Assembly (NCBI RefSeq): GCF_014199935.1 | Contig: NZ_JACHOP010000002.1 | Coordinates: 186,001-250,000, forward strand | Direction of reading: 5' to 3' | From: Methylorubrum rhodinum | GTDB taxonomy: Bacteria > Pseudomonadota > Alphaproteobacteria > Rhizobiales > Beijerinckiaceae | DNA length: 64,000 nt | Shown: positions 9,234-20,973 of the stretch, one piece after another | Position numbering within the stretch: position 1 is the stretch's first letter | Layout: each line of letters starts with the position of its first letter | Made by a program: the position numbers and the translations under genes | Notes under the pieces: generated by a model | What the model was told of the DNA's origin: nothing | The model's database searches: none | What the model saw: only the letters and a program-made list of their open reading frames with translations

Positions 9234-10018
9234 TCGCGCCACTCCCTCGCAGCCTCGGCGAGCGCCGCCTGCCACGCCGCCCAATCCGCCGGTGCGAGCG
9301 TGACGGTCTGGGGCAGCACCAGGGCGGCGGCGAGATCGCCGGCGACAAGGCTCAGGCCGCGATACTGCGCGAAATTGGCGAAGCCGGCCCAGAGCCCGGT
9401 CGGGTGCGGCTCGACGCTGCCCACCGCCAGCAATTCCAGCGGGACGGTGAGGCCGCAGCGCAGGGTCTTCGACAGCGCCTCCTTCAGGCACCATAGCCGC
9501 ATCAGCCGTTCGGGTTCCGGCCCGTCGAGGCAGGCGGCGAGGCGTCGCTCGGCTTCGGGGCTCTGGCTCAGGAGCAGCGGGACCGCGTCCGCGCGCACCC
9601 GTTCGAGATCGATCCCCATCGGGCAGCCCTCGGGAAAGACCACCGCCACCGCCACCGGCCCGGCATGGGACAGGCTGACGCCGAGATTGCGCACGCCTGC
9701 GCCCGACAGCACCGGCTGCTCCAGCACGCCGGGCCGGATCGCGAGCGCCCGCGGATCGATCGCCGGATGGAGCATGGCGAGCGCCCGCTTGGCCGCGTAG
9801 CGCCCGACCAGCAGCCCATGGCGGCGGCGCGCGTGCAGCCGGTCGGTGACGAGCGCCGCCTCGTCCGGATGCAGGAATTTTTCGGAGTTCGCGTCGAGCC
9901 AGTCGAGGGGGGCGGCGGCCAGCGCGAGGCTCGCATACAGGGGCTCGCCCCGGCCGGTGAGGGTGAGCGGCAGGGTGTGGACGAAGGGGGCCGAGGGCTC
10001 GGCGGATGGTCCGGTCAT
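9230..10018 (-). CDS. 4'-phosphopantetheinyl transferase (Sfp type)
   Basis: 262 residues. Sfp-type enzymes transfer the phosphopantetheine arm of CoA to a Ser on carrier proteins. The two signature motifs are visible: GIDLERVR (Mg2+-binding Asp and Glu) and WCLKEALSK. The N-terminal part with RRRHGLLVGRYAAKRAL fits the family's pseudo-dimeric architecture. Longer upstream reading runs into a palindromic repeat (10071-10187), so the ATG at 10018 is preferred. Its carrier-protein partner is not encoded in this window. Confidence 0.88.
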   Translation of the reverse strand: MTGPSAEPSAPFVHTLPLTLTGRGEPLYASLALAAAPLDWLDANSEKFLHPDEAALVTDRLHARRRHGLLVGRYAAKRALAMLHPAIDPRALAIRPGVLEQPVLSGAGVRNLGVSLSHAGPVAVAVVFPEGCPMGIDLERVRADAVPLLLSQSPEAERRLAACLDGPEPERLMRLWCLKEALSKTLRCGLTVPLELLAVGSVEPHPTGLWAGFANFAQYRGLSLVAGDLAAALVLPQTVTLAPADWAAWQAALAEAAREWRE

Positions 10019-10070
10019 GAGGGCTGCTGGGTCATGTCCGGAAGACGCGCTCGGTCGGTGCGATGCTCGT

Positions 10071-10187
10071 CCCCTCCCCCTTGTGGGGAGGGGTTCGGGG
10101 TGGGGATGGTGCAGGAGGGACAGCTCCGGTGCCGTCTGCACCACCCCCACCTCCTCCCTCCTCCCTCCTCCCCACAAGGGGGAGGAG
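10071..10187. repeat. Palindromic repeat A (REP-like, C5T/GGGGAGG family)
   Basis: A 117-bp element between the GNAT and phosphopantetheinyl transferase genes. Each end is a hairpin: CCCCTCCCC-N5-GGGGAGGGG at 10071-10093 and CTCCTCCCC-N5-GGGGAGGAG at 10165-10187. The inside contains matching arms GGGGTGGGGATGGTGCA and TGCACCACCCCCAC, so the whole can fold as one large cruciform. The same end hairpins occur in the elements at 23157-23323 and 26284-26391, which makes this a dispersed family. Confidence 0.85.
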
Positions 10188-10229
10188 AGCGCCCTTCACG
10201 GGATGATCCGCTCATCGAAAGAACCCGCC

Positions 10230-10643
10230 TCACACCTCCCGGTCATACCGGAAGGCATGGGCCACCCGCGGCATGCCGATCTTTTCGTAATACGCCTCGA
10301 CGCCCGGCGCGGCGGTGAGCAGCACGCTCGTCTCGGGCCCTGCGGCCCGGCGGGTCTCCTCGATCAGGCGGCGGCCGATGCCGAGGCCCTGGACGTCGCG
10401 GGCCACCGCGAGGTCCGAGAGGTAGGCGCAGAACGAAAAGTCGGTGAGCGTGCGGGCGACGCCGACGAGTCGCCCGTCGCGGCGGGCGGTGACGATCAGG
10501 TCGGAGCCCGCCAGCATCCGCCCGAGGCGCTCGAGGAAGTCGGCCGGGCGGCGCGGGGCGAGGCCGGAGGCGACGAGCACCTCCTGGAATTCCTCCGCGC
10601 CGAGATCGGGCTCCAGCGCGTAGACGAGGGCCTCGCCCACCAT
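10230..10643 (-). CDS. GNAT-family N-acetyltransferase
   Basis: 137 residues of a GCN5-related acetyltransferase. The acetyl-CoA-binding motif A is LAVARDVQGLGIGRRLI, giving the RxxGxG/A-type loop, with EAYYEKIGM as motif B near the C-terminus. The acceptor is unknown. It begins 7 bases after the secA stop on the same strand, so it is probably co-transcribed with secA. Longer upstream reading overlaps secA and is not supported. Confidence 0.85.
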   Translation of the reverse strand: MVGEALVYALEPDLGAEEFQEVLVASGLAPRRPADFLERLGRMLAGSDLIVTARRDGRLVGVARTLTDFSFCAYLSDLAVARDVQGLGIGRRLIEETRRAAGPETSVLLTAAPGVEAYYEKIGMPRVAHAFRYDREV

Positions 10644-10650
10644 CCCGGCC

Positions 10651-13566
<2,916 letters not shown>

Positions 13567-13906
13567 CGTGAACCTGCGGTCCTGGAAAAAGTCGTGCGGC
13601 GGCATTCGGCTTCGGAACGCCGCCGGCCTCGCGTTGGGCGGGGCTTATAGAGGTAATTAGGGCGCCCCGCATCCGGAAGTGACGGGGCGAAGCTGAAGAC
13701 TCGTCGAGGACCCGCGAAGTGGTTCGTCCGGAGTCACGAGACCGCGTGCGGGTGTCCTGTCACGCTTGCCTTTGATCCGAAGAGATTCCACCTCTGGCCC
13801 GCCGCGGCAGCCGCCGCGCCCTGAAAGACCAGCGCCCTCCGCGAAGACCGGCCCCGAAAAAAAACGCCGGCCCGCGGTGGCCTCGCCCGAGGACGAGCCT
13901 CTTCCG
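13567..13906. other. Intergenic region between divergent secA and the parvulin gene
   Basis: About 340 bases that should hold promoters for both genes. An AT-rich stretch TTATAGAGGTAATTA at 13646-13660 gives TATAAG on the minus strand, a plausible -10 element for secA; I cannot see a convincing -35. An eight-A run preceded by CG lies at 13855-13864, one of the recurrent TTTTTCG-type motifs in the window. No additional gene is supported. Confidence 0.5.
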
Positions 13907-14815
13907 ATGACGATCCCGACCTTTCTCCGGCGCGCCAGCGCCGCCGCCCTGATCCTGGCGCTGCCGTCGCTGGCGCTCGCGCAAGGCGCGGCACCTGGAG
14001 CGGCACCCGGATCGTCACCGGCAGCGGCTCCGGCGCCCGGCCCCGACACGGTGGTCGCCAAGGTGAACGGCCAGCCGGTCACCGGCGCCGACCTCGCGCT
14101 CGCCGCCGAGGACCCGGCCCTGTCGCTGCCCGGCGTGGACGAGGCGGCCAAGCAGAACTTGCTCGTGGACTACATGGTCGACCTCAAGGTCGGCGCCCAG
14201 GCGGCCGAGGCCGCCAAGGTCGGCGACAGCCCGGAGTTCAAGCGCAAGCTGGCGTACTTCCGCGACAAGCTGCTGCTCGACGACTATCTCGAGCGCGAGA
14301 CCAAGAAGTCGGTCACGCCGGAGGCCGCCAAGGCGCTCTACGACCAGACGGTCAAGTCGATGAAGCCCGAGGAGGAGGTGCGCGCCCGCCACATCCTCGT
14401 CGAGAGCGAGGACGAGGCCAAGAAGATCGCCGCCCGCGTGAAGGGCGGCGAGGACTTCGCCAAGATCGCCGCGGAGGTCTCGAAGGACCCCGGCTCCAAG
14501 ACGGAAGGCGGCGATCTCGGCTTCTTCACCAAGGAGCGGATGGTGAAGCCCTTCGCCGAGGCCGCGTTCAAGCTCGCTCCCGGTCAAGTCTCGGATCCGG
14601 TCAAGACCCAGTTCGGCTGGCACGTGCTGCGGGTCGAGGAGAAGCGGACCAAACCGGTGCCGAGCTTCGACGAAATGAAGGAGCAGATCGACCAGTACCT
14701 GACCCGCAAGGCGCAGCAGGACACGATCATCAAGCTGCGCGAAGCCGCCAAGGTCGAGCGCACCGACGCCGCCCCCGCCGCGACCCCGCCGGCCGGCGAG
14801 ACGAAGAAGCCGTAA
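13907..14815 (+). CDS. Periplasmic peptidyl-prolyl cis-trans isomerase (parvulin type)
   Basis: 302 residues with a clear Sec signal peptide (positively charged start, then hydrophobic AAALILALPSLALAQ, cleavage near residue 26). After a low-complexity Ala/Pro linker comes a SurA/PrsA-like N-terminal helical domain, then the parvulin domain at about residues 160-255: RARHILVESEDEAKK, GGDLGFF and FGWHVLRVEEKR. Such proteins assist folding of outer-membrane and periplasmic proteins. It is transcribed divergently from secA, which fits a secretion-related role. The upstream in-frame ATG at 13766 would bury the signal peptide and is rejected. Confidence 0.93.
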   Translation: MTIPTFLRRASAAALILALPSLALAQGAAPGAAPGSSPAAAPAPGPDTVVAKVNGQPVTGADLALAAEDPALSLPGVDEAAKQNLLVDYMVDLKVGAQAAEAAKVGDSPEFKRKLAYFRDKLLLDDYLERETKKSVTPEAAKALYDQTVKSMKPEEEVRARHILVESEDEAKKIAARVKGGEDFAKIAAEVSKDPGSKTEGGDLGFFTKERMVKPFAEAAFKLAPGQVSDPVKTQFGWHVLRVEEKRTKPVPSFDEMKEQIDQYLTRKAQQDTIIKLREAAKVERTDAAPAATPPAGETKKP

Positions 14816-15164
14816 GGGATCGGGCATTCGGGCCGCGATGGGAGCCGCCGCGGGGCGGCGTCCTTTCTTTTTCGCGCGGCGCTTCCTCCGCCTCGCATTG
14901 ACGGCGTGGAGCGGAAACCGAGGCGGTCAGCCGGCAACGGATGAGCTTGCTGCCATGTCGGCAGAGCCGCGTGGGTTCGGAAAGACTTTGGTCGCCGTCA
15001 CCTTACGGCGTCGCCCGACCCTCAAATGATATATTTAATCCCGCCGGATGGCCCTTGAGCCATGCGCTGGAGGAATATCGGCTTTTCGGCATCTGGCATA
15101 CCAAATTCCAGTGTGCAGTGCGATATGAAGCTCAACGCAACGCACCAAACACGGACCCGCCCCG
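14816..15164. other. Intergenic region, no gene supported
   Basis: About 350 bases between the parvulin gene and a small membrane-protein gene. It contains a TTTTTCG motif at 14868-14874 and a markedly AT-rich patch AAATGATATATTTAATC at 15025-15041, unusual in this genome and a candidate promoter region for the small gene downstream. Open frames here have no recognisable protein. Confidence 0.4.
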
Positions 15165-15377
15165 ATGATCGCTCTCCTCGTTCTCGCCGCCGCCATCGCC
15201 AACGTTTCGCTCGTCGTTTTCCTGGCCCAGCGCTTCGGCGGTGAGGGTTCGCACGTCTCCGCCGGCGAACTGACCAGCCTGCAGGCGACCGGCACCGCGA
15301 ACACCGCTCCGGCCGCGACCTATGCCCCGGCCAACGAGAACGTCACGGTCCCGGCCGGCACCCGCCTCGCGGCGTAA
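15165..15377 (+). CDS. Small membrane-anchored protein of unknown function
   Basis: 70 residues. The first 25 form one hydrophobic segment (ALLVLAAAIANVSLVVFLAQ) that would serve as a signal anchor; the remaining 45 are Ala/Thr/Pro-rich and presumably periplasmic, ending PAGTRLAA. I do not recognise the family. Support comes from the coherent membrane helix, the isolated position with its own AT-rich upstream region, and a strong intrinsic terminator 28 bases after its stop. No clear ribosome-binding site is visible before the ATG, so the assignment is moderate. Confidence 0.5.
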   Translation: MIALLVLAAAIANVSLVVFLAQRFGGEGSHVSAGELTSLQATGTANTAPAATYAPANENVTVPAGTRLAA

Positions 15378-15405
15378 TACTTCCAAAAAATCCGGTCGGC
15401 CGATC

Positions 15406-15431
15406 AGCCCCGCCCCTGTGGCGGGGCTTTT
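15406..15431 (+). terminator. Rho-independent terminator
   Basis: A perfect 9-bp stem AGCCCCGCC-CCTGT-GGCGGGGCT (15406-15428) is followed directly by TTTT on the plus strand. It lies just after the small membrane-protein gene and before the convergent ung gene, where a terminator is expected. Confidence 0.8.
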
Positions 15432-15456
15432 CGCATGTGCGAAGAGGAACGATATT

Positions 15457-16203
15457 TCAGACGAGCCGCCAGTCGATCGGCGCTCGCCCGTTCTTTTCGA
15501 GCCATGCGTTTGCGTGCATGAACGGGCGCGATCCGGGGAAGTCGCGGGCGCGATTGAGCGGGGAGGGGTGGCCCGAGGCGATGATGCCGTGGCGGCTCTG
15601 GTCGATCAGCGCCTCGCGGGCGCGGGCCTGGGCGCCCCAGAGCAGGAACACGGAAGGAGCCTCCCGCGCGGAGACCGCCGCGACCGCCTCGTCGGTGAGC
15701 CGCGACCAGCCGAGCCGCAGATGCGCCCCCGCCTTGCCGGCCTCGACCGTCAGGGCGGCGTTGAGCAGCAGCACGCCGCGCTCGGCCCAGGGGGACAGAT
15801 CGCCGGTCGAGAGGTCGGGCTTTTCGCCTTCAGGGGCGAGTTCGGCCAGGATCACCTTGAGCGAGGCCGGCAGCCGGCGCCCGCCGACATAGGAGAAGGC
15901 GAGCCCGTTGGCGTCGCCCGGCGTCGGGTAGGGGTCCTGGCCCAGGATCACCGCCTTCACCGCCGGCAAAGGCGTCAGCGTCAGCGCCCGGAAGATCGCC
16001 GACGGGTCGGGCAGAACCTGCGCGCCGGCCGCCACGCGGGCGTCGATCTTCTTCGCGACCGCGTCGGCCGCACCCTCCCGGAAGAAGGGAAGGGCGAGCC
16101 AGGGGGAGCCGCTGTCGCGGAAGGCCGCCAGCGCGGCCGCGACGGGGCCGGGTCCGGCCGAGGGCTTGGCGAAGAGGTCGGCAAAGGGGTCTGTCTTGGT
16201 CAC
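15457..16203 (-). CDS. ung: Uracil-DNA glycosylase (family 1)
   Basis: 248 residues. Ung removes uracil from DNA to start base excision repair. The water-activating loop GQDPYPTPG lies at residues 88-96 (catalytic Asp90), followed by NGLAFS; the Leu-intercalation loop is HPSPLN near residue 214. The start is GTG (16201-16203), and it overlaps the stop of the upstream nucleotidase gene (GTGA), so the two are co-translated. Length is slightly above that of E. coli Ung, with a longer N-terminus. Confidence 0.95.
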   Translation of the reverse strand: MTKTDPFADLFAKPSAGPGPVAAALAAFRDSGSPWLALPFFREGAADAVAKKIDARVAAGAQVLPDPSAIFRALTLTPLPAVKAVILGQDPYPTPGDANGLAFSYVGGRRLPASLKVILAELAPEGEKPDLSTGDLSPWAERGVLLLNAALTVEAGKAGAHLRLGWSRLTDEAVAAVSAREAPSVFLLWGAQARAREALIDQSRHGIIASGHPSPLNRARDFPGSRPFMHANAWLEKNGRAPIDWRLV

Positions 16204-17705
16204 GGCAACACCTTGAGGCGCGGGCCCGTCACCATCGGCAGCGGCGCGTGGGTGCGGATGTAGGTCATCACCTCGTTGGCCAGGAGCTTTCCATCGGTCG
16301 CGCCGATCAGGGTGCGGCCCTTCGCCAGCATCCCGTAATCGTTGCCGCCGCGCAGCATGAAGTCGTTGGCGGCGACCCGGTAGGTCCTGCCTGCGTCGAG
16401 CGGTTCGTCACCCACCTCCACCGCGACGACGCGCCGGCCGGGCGGTGCCTTGGGATCGAGGGTGACGGTCAGCCCCGAGACGTGCAGGAAGCGGCCCGAC
16501 GAGCGGCCGAAATCGCGATACCCGTTCTCCAGGGCTTCGCGGAGCGTCGCCCCGTCGATCGCCACCAGCACCACGGTGTTGCCGAAGGGCAGTTCACTGA
16601 GGATGTCGCGCCGGGTGATCGCGGCGCCCGCCGGATAGAGCCGGTCGCCGCGGATGCCGCCGCCGTTCATCAGGCCGATCTCGGCGCCGGTCCCGGCCCG
16701 CACCGCGTCGGCGACGAGGCTGCCGAAGCTCGATTCCCGCGTCCGGACGCTGGCGATGCGGCTGTCGAGGGGCGCCAGCGTCGTGCCGAGTACGACGTCG
16801 AGTTCCCGCGACAGGTCGCCTTCGAGATGCGCGACCAAAGCCGCGGTCTCGGGGTCCGGCGTCACCTGCGCGGTGTCGTGGACGCGGAAGGCCGCGCGCC
16901 AGCGCAACGGTCCATCCCCGGCGGACGTGACGAACACGTCGACCGCGGTGACGTAATGGGCGTCGTGGCTCGACTCGACCAGCACCGCCTGCCCGTCGTC
17001 GCGCACCACGAGGTCGTGGTCGTGGCCGGACAGCAGGATGTCGACGATGCGGGCGCGCACGATCGCGTCGTCGGTGACCCGCGCGGTGTGGCATACCCCG
17101 ACGATCATCTGCGCGCCGGCTGCCCGCAGCGTCTGCGCTTCCGCCGCCAGCGTCTCGATCTCGGGGCCGAAGCGGAGATCGCCCGATTGCGATTTCTCGG
17201 GGGTCGCCTGAAGCGCGATGCCCACGATCCCGAGCCGCACGCCGCCGAGTTCGATCAGCGCCGAATCCTTCACCCCCGGCAGGGGCCGGCCGTCGGCGTC
17301 GCGGAGATTGGCGGCGAAGAACGGGAAGCGCGCCTCCGCCCGCCGCTCGGCGAAGATTGTGGGGCCGAAATCGAATTCGTGATTGCCCGGCACGAAGATG
17401 TCGGGCGGCGCGAGGTTGTGGAGCGCCACGATATGGGCGCCCCGGTCGAAACCCGACATCAGCGAGGGCGAGAAGCAATCGCCCGCATGCGCGTAGAGCA
17501 GCGGCACGCCGCGAGCCCGCTCCGCCTTCACCACGGCGTTGAGCCGGGCGAAGCCGCCACGGCCCTCGGCCTCGTCCATGGCGTAGATGTCGTTGACCAG
17601 CAGCAGCGTGAAGGTCGGCGTGGCGGCGAACGCCTGTCCGGTGCCGGCGGCGAGCAGGCCCGCGCCGAGCCCCGCGACGGTGGCGCGGCGGGTCGGATGG
17701 CGCAT
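16200..17705 (-). CDS. Tat-exported 5'-nucleotidase / metallophosphoesterase
   Basis: 501 residues. The N-terminus MRHPTRRATVAGLGAGLL is a likely twin-arginine signal ending AFA, so the enzyme should act in the periplasm. The N-terminal calcineurin-like domain has GNHEFDFG, HTARVTDDAI and LSGHDHDLVV; the C-terminal nucleotidase domain has NGGGIRGD and PFGNTVVLV. The first metal motif reads VNDIY instead of the common NDxH, a variant I believe occurs in a subset of this family. It probably dephosphorylates extracellular nucleotides for uptake. Two adjacent ATGs (17705, 17708) are possible starts. It lies 10 bases after the methyltransferase gene. Confidence 0.88.
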   Translation of the reverse strand: MRHPTRRATVAGLGAGLLAAGTGQAFAATPTFTLLLVNDIYAMDEAEGRGGFARLNAVVKAERARGVPLLYAHAGDCFSPSLMSGFDRGAHIVALHNLAPPDIFVPGNHEFDFGPTIFAERRAEARFPFFAANLRDADGRPLPGVKDSALIELGGVRLGIVGIALQATPEKSQSGDLRFGPEIETLAAEAQTLRAAGAQMIVGVCHTARVTDDAIVRARIVDILLSGHDHDLVVRDDGQAVLVESSHDAHYVTAVDVFVTSAGDGPLRWRAAFRVHDTAQVTPDPETAALVAHLEGDLSRELDVVLGTTLAPLDSRIASVRTRESSFGSLVADAVRAGTGAEIGLMNGGGIRGDRLYPAGAAITRRDILSELPFGNTVVLVAIDGATLREALENGYRDFGRSSGRFLHVSGLTVTLDPKAPPGRRVVAVEVGDEPLDAGRTYRVAANDFMLRGGNDYGMLAKGRTLIGATDGKLLANEVMTYIRTHAPLPMVTGPRLKVLP

Positions 17706-17715
17706 CATCGGCGCC

Positions 17716-18672
17716 TCAGCGCCGGACGAGCCCGTCCCGCACCGCCTTGGCGTTGCGCCGCAGCGCCGGCCAGATCCAGGCGCCGGAGGCGAGGAACAGT
17801 CCCGCCGACATCGGCTTGAGATCGACGGCGAGGCGCTGGGCCAAGCCGGGATTGACCAGCGGCACCGGCGGCGCGTCGGTCTTGCGGTAGACCACCGTGG
17901 TGTCCTCGCGCCAGTACTCGGTGTGCGGCACGAGCCCGGCGCGGCGGGCCAAGAGATCGAAGGTCTCGCGGACGTAGCCGTGGACATGGGCGAAGTGGAA
18001 GCGCTCGTGCGGCGGCTTGCCGGTGGCGGCCATGTTGGGCACCGCCGCGTAGAGCACGCCGTCGGGCTTCAGCCAGCGGGCGAGACGCTCCATCGTCTCG
18101 GCCGGGCTGCGCAGGTGCTCCAGCACGTGATGCGTCGAGATCACGTCGAAATGTCCGGCCGAAAAAGTCTCGGGATTCTCGGCCTCGTCCAGCACGGTGA
18201 CGCCGTGATGGTCGCGGGCGTAGGTCGCGTAGTCGCGCCCCGGCTCGACGCCGATGACCTCGCAGCCGCGCTTCTTCGCCTCGGCCAGGAACTCGCCCGA
18301 GCCCGATCCGAAATCGAGCAGCCGCGCGCCGGGCTTGAGCTTGGGCGCCAGCAGGTCGGCGCGAAAAATCGCCTCGCGGGCCGAGCGGTTGAGGTGATGC
18401 CGCGGCGGGCCGCCGGCGAAGGCGAGCTGGTAATCGGCCCGGTAGGCGGTGGCGTAGTACTCGGCCAGCTCGTCCGGCGTCGGCATCGGATCGGTGCGGA
18501 TCAGGCCGCACTGGGTGCAGGCGATCGAGCGCAGGGTCTTCAGCCGCCGGTCGGTCTCGGCGACGGTCACGGCCTCCCGCGCGCCGCACAGATTGCACGC
18601 GCTCGGCGCCCCCTTGTACGGGTAGCCGGTGAAGGGCACGAAGTGCTGCAGGAAGTAGCGGGGGGACGGCAT
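17716..18672 (-). CDS. Class I SAM-dependent methyltransferase with N-terminal zinc-binding site
   Basis: 318 residues. Cys pairs CNLCG (26-30) and CTQCG (52-56) resemble the zinc-binding N-terminal domain of sugar C-methyltransferase-like proteins. The SAM-binding motif LLDFGSGSGEFLA is at 118-130, followed by VIGVEPG and HVLEHLRSP. Members of this group often modify sugars or act in surface polysaccharide synthesis, but no glycan genes adjoin here. It is the first gene of a minus-strand operon methyltransferase-nucleotidase-ung. Confidence 0.8.
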   Translation of the reverse strand: MPSPRYFLQHFVPFTGYPYKGAPSACNLCGAREAVTVAETDRRLKTLRSIACTQCGLIRTDPMPTPDELAEYYATAYRADYQLAFAGGPPRHHLNRSAREAIFRADLLAPKLKPGARLLDFGSGSGEFLAEAKKRGCEVIGVEPGRDYATYARDHHGVTVLDEAENPETFSAGHFDVISTHHVLEHLRSPAETMERLARWLKPDGVLYAAVPNMAATGKPPHERFHFAHVHGYVRETFDLLARRAGLVPHTEYWREDTTVVYRKTDAPPVPLVNPGLAQRLAVDLKPMSAGLFLASGAWIWPALRRNAKAVRDGLVRR

Positions 18673-18861
18673 GTCGCGCTGGCCTCCGGAGCGATTTCGG
18701 GCGAAGGGTTCGCCACACTCTCCGTCTCAATTCGCCTCAAGACACCGGAACCGGGATTCTTGGTCTTGGATGGCCGCCTGCTCTAGATCGAACGGCGGGA
18801 CCGCACAACCGGATCGCTCGGGCCGCCCGGACGGCCCGATGTCGAGGAAGGCGGGACGCCC

Positions 18862-19959
18862 GTGACCGGAAGCCCGATGAACGAACGCGTCGAACCTCAG
18901 ACCCTCTTGCGCGAACCTGTTCGCGAGCCTCTGCGCGTCGCGCCCGCCGCCCTGCCGCCCGACCATCCGGCGGTGCGGACCGGTCGCGTCGGCGTGCTCC
19001 TGATGAATCTCGGCACCCCCGAGGGCACGAGCTACTGGCCGATGCGCCGCTATCTCAAGGAGTTCCTCTCCGACCGCCGGGTGATCGAGGTGCCGCGCCT
19101 GATCTGGTGGCCGCTCCTGAACCTCGTCATCCTGACGAAGCGACCCGGTCCGAAGGGGCGCGACTACGACAGCATCTGGAACAAGGAACTCGACGAGGGC
19201 CCGCTCAAGACCATCACCCGCGGCCAGTGCGAGAAGCTGCAGGCCGCGATGGGCGACACCGTGCTGGTCGATTGGGCGATGCGCTACGGCAAGCCGGAGG
19301 TGTCGGTGCGCATCCAGGCGCTGCTGGATGAAGGCTGCGACCGCATCCTCCTGGTGCCGCTCTATCCGCAATACGCGGCGGCGACCTCGGCCACCGCCTG
19401 CGACCAGGCGTTCAAGGCCTTGATGCAGATGCGCTGGCAGCCGACCGTGCGGGTCTCGCCGCCCTATCACGACGACCCCGTCTATATCGAGGCGATGGCC
19501 CAATCGATCCGCGAGGGGTTGGCGAAACTCGACTTCGAGCCGGAGGTGATCCTCACCTCGTTCCACGGCGTGCCCAAGAGCTACCTGCTCAAGGGCGATC
19601 CCTACCATTGCCAGTGCCTCAAGACCGGCCGGCTGATCCGCGAGGCGATGGGCTTTTCGCCCGAGCGGATGCGGGTGACCTTCCAGTCGCGCTTCGGCAA
19701 CGAGGAATGGCTCAAGCCCTACACCGACGAGACCGTGCAGGCGCTGGCGAAATCCGGCGTGAAGCGCATGGCGATCGTGGCGCCCGGCTTCACCGCCGAC
19801 TGCCTGGAGACGCTGGAGGAACTCGACGGCGAGAACCGCCACTATTTCGAGGAGAACGGCGGCGAGCACTACGCCTTCATCCCCTGCCTCAACGATTCCG
19901 ACCTCGGCATGCGCGTGATCGAGCACGTGGTGCGGCGGGAATTGCAGGGCTGGGTGTGA
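18862..19959 (+). CDS. hemH: Ferrochelatase
   Basis: 365 residues. HemH inserts Fe2+ into protoporphyrin IX, the last step of protoheme synthesis. The conserved SFHGVPKSYLLKGDPYH segment carries the catalytic His, and GFTADCLETLEEL contains the conserved Glu. VGVLLMNLGTPE marks the N-terminus of the fold. The GTG at 18862 has a good ribosome-binding site (AGGAAGG, 18846-18852); an ATG at 18877 is an alternative. Note its distance from the cobalamin chelatase (cobN), the other tetrapyrrole metallation step in this window. Confidence 0.96.
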   Translation: MTGSPMNERVEPQTLLREPVREPLRVAPAALPPDHPAVRTGRVGVLLMNLGTPEGTSYWPMRRYLKEFLSDRRVIEVPRLIWWPLLNLVILTKRPGPKGRDYDSIWNKELDEGPLKTITRGQCEKLQAAMGDTVLVDWAMRYGKPEVSVRIQALLDEGCDRILLVPLYPQYAAATSATACDQAFKALMQMRWQPTVRVSPPYHDDPVYIEAMAQSIREGLAKLDFEPEVILTSFHGVPKSYLLKGDPYHCQCLKTGRLIREAMGFSPERMRVTFQSRFGNEEWLKPYTDETVQALAKSGVKRMAIVAPGFTADCLETLEELDGENRHYFEENGGEHYAFIPCLNDSDLGMRVIEHVVRRELQGWV

Positions 19960-20202
19960 GATGACGCCGCGCTCCGGCCGCCCTTGCGGAACCCGGGGCG
20001 GCGTGCATAGCTATCTCTCACGCGGAACACGGTTCTGAGGTGAGAACGGCCTCCTCACGCGCCCACGCATTCACGGCGTTGGCAAAGTAGCACGAGCCGC
20101 CGAGCGGTTCGGGTGAAGAGATCCGGAGTTGGGCATCCCGGCAGGTGTTCGTGGACTGCGTTCGCATCGGGGGTTCCGGCAAGCCGGGACCCCCGGCGTG
20201 TT

Positions 20203-20613
20203 TCAGCGCCGCCGCACGGCGACGCGCAGGAAGCCGCGCTCCCGCCGCGGCTGAATCTTCTTGTCGCTGATCGGGTAGAAGCTGCACACGTTGTAGCGCC
20301 CTGCCGCGTCCCGCTCGATCGTCACGGCGACGAGCATGAAGGCGCCGATGGCCGGCACGCGGCCGATCAGTTCGATCCGGCCGGGGTTTCGGAAGTCGTC
20401 TCCGATGTAGAGCGGTTCGGCGACGACGGCCGCGACATGCGGCAGGCAGATCGGGTAATCGTTCGGATGCGAGGAAAGGGCGTGCTTCTGCGCCCCCCGG
20501 CTCAGGATGACGAGGCCGGGTTCGAGTTCCAATTCGAGCGTCGCGTTGATGACATCGGTCGGAAGCGGCCCGAGTTGCAGATCGACGATCCGGCCCCCGC
20601 GGCTCTTGCCCAT
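20203..20613 (-). CDS. Conserved hypothetical protein, possible phage/toxin-type nuclease fold
   Basis: 136 residues if read from the ATG at 20613. No confident family. The pattern HPNDYPICLPHVAAVVAEP, then GRIELIGRV, VAVTIERD and a final SFYPISDKKIQPRRERG resembles the layout of phage-encoded barnase/EndoU/RelE-like nuclease domains, but this is a weak resemblance from memory. A longer open frame extends upstream without a better start. It stands alone between hemH and the atp operon, transcribed away from the latter. Confidence 0.5.
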   Translation of the reverse strand: MGKSRGGRIVDLQLGPLPTDVINATLELELEPGLVILSRGAQKHALSSHPNDYPICLPHVAAVVAEPLYIGDDFRNPGRIELIGRVPAIGAFMLVAVTIERDAAGRYNVCSFYPISDKKIQPRRERGFLRVAVRRR

Positions 20614-20973
20614 CCGATCCCGACCGCTCCCGCATGGCCCCGTCGCCGACTGCCGATGCAGACGGCGAAGATCAACCTTCGCGGGCACGGCTGACGCATG
20701 CAAGTTCGGGCGGGCGTGTTTCGTCCGCTCGCTCCGCGGATTCACCGGGTCAGGAACGACAGGCTGCGCCGCCCCAGAACCGCCCGCTCCATGCCCTGAC
20801 TTCGCCTTGCGCCCCCCTGGAACCCATGCTAGGCGACAGCCGCGCCGCGGGGAGACCCTTCTAGGGCCTTCCGTGCCCGGTGCCATTCCAATCCCCACGT
20901 GCCTCGAAGCCTCTGCCGTCACGGGCGGATGCGGGCTGAGAGAGCGGCGGGCAAGGACAAGAGAGAGCGACGG
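20614..20973. other. Intergenic region upstream of the atp operon
   Basis: About 360 bases expected to carry the atpHAGDC promoter. I see only weak candidates: TTGCGC at 20807-20812 followed 15-20 bases later by TGCTAGG. The ribosome-binding site GAGAGAGCGA lies just before the atpH GTG. No other gene is convincing here. Confidence 0.35.

Noticed and set aside
14838-15029. 63-residue open frame between the parvulin and the small membrane gene
   Set aside because: Low-complexity, Arg/Ala-rich, no ribosome-binding site and no recognisable family.
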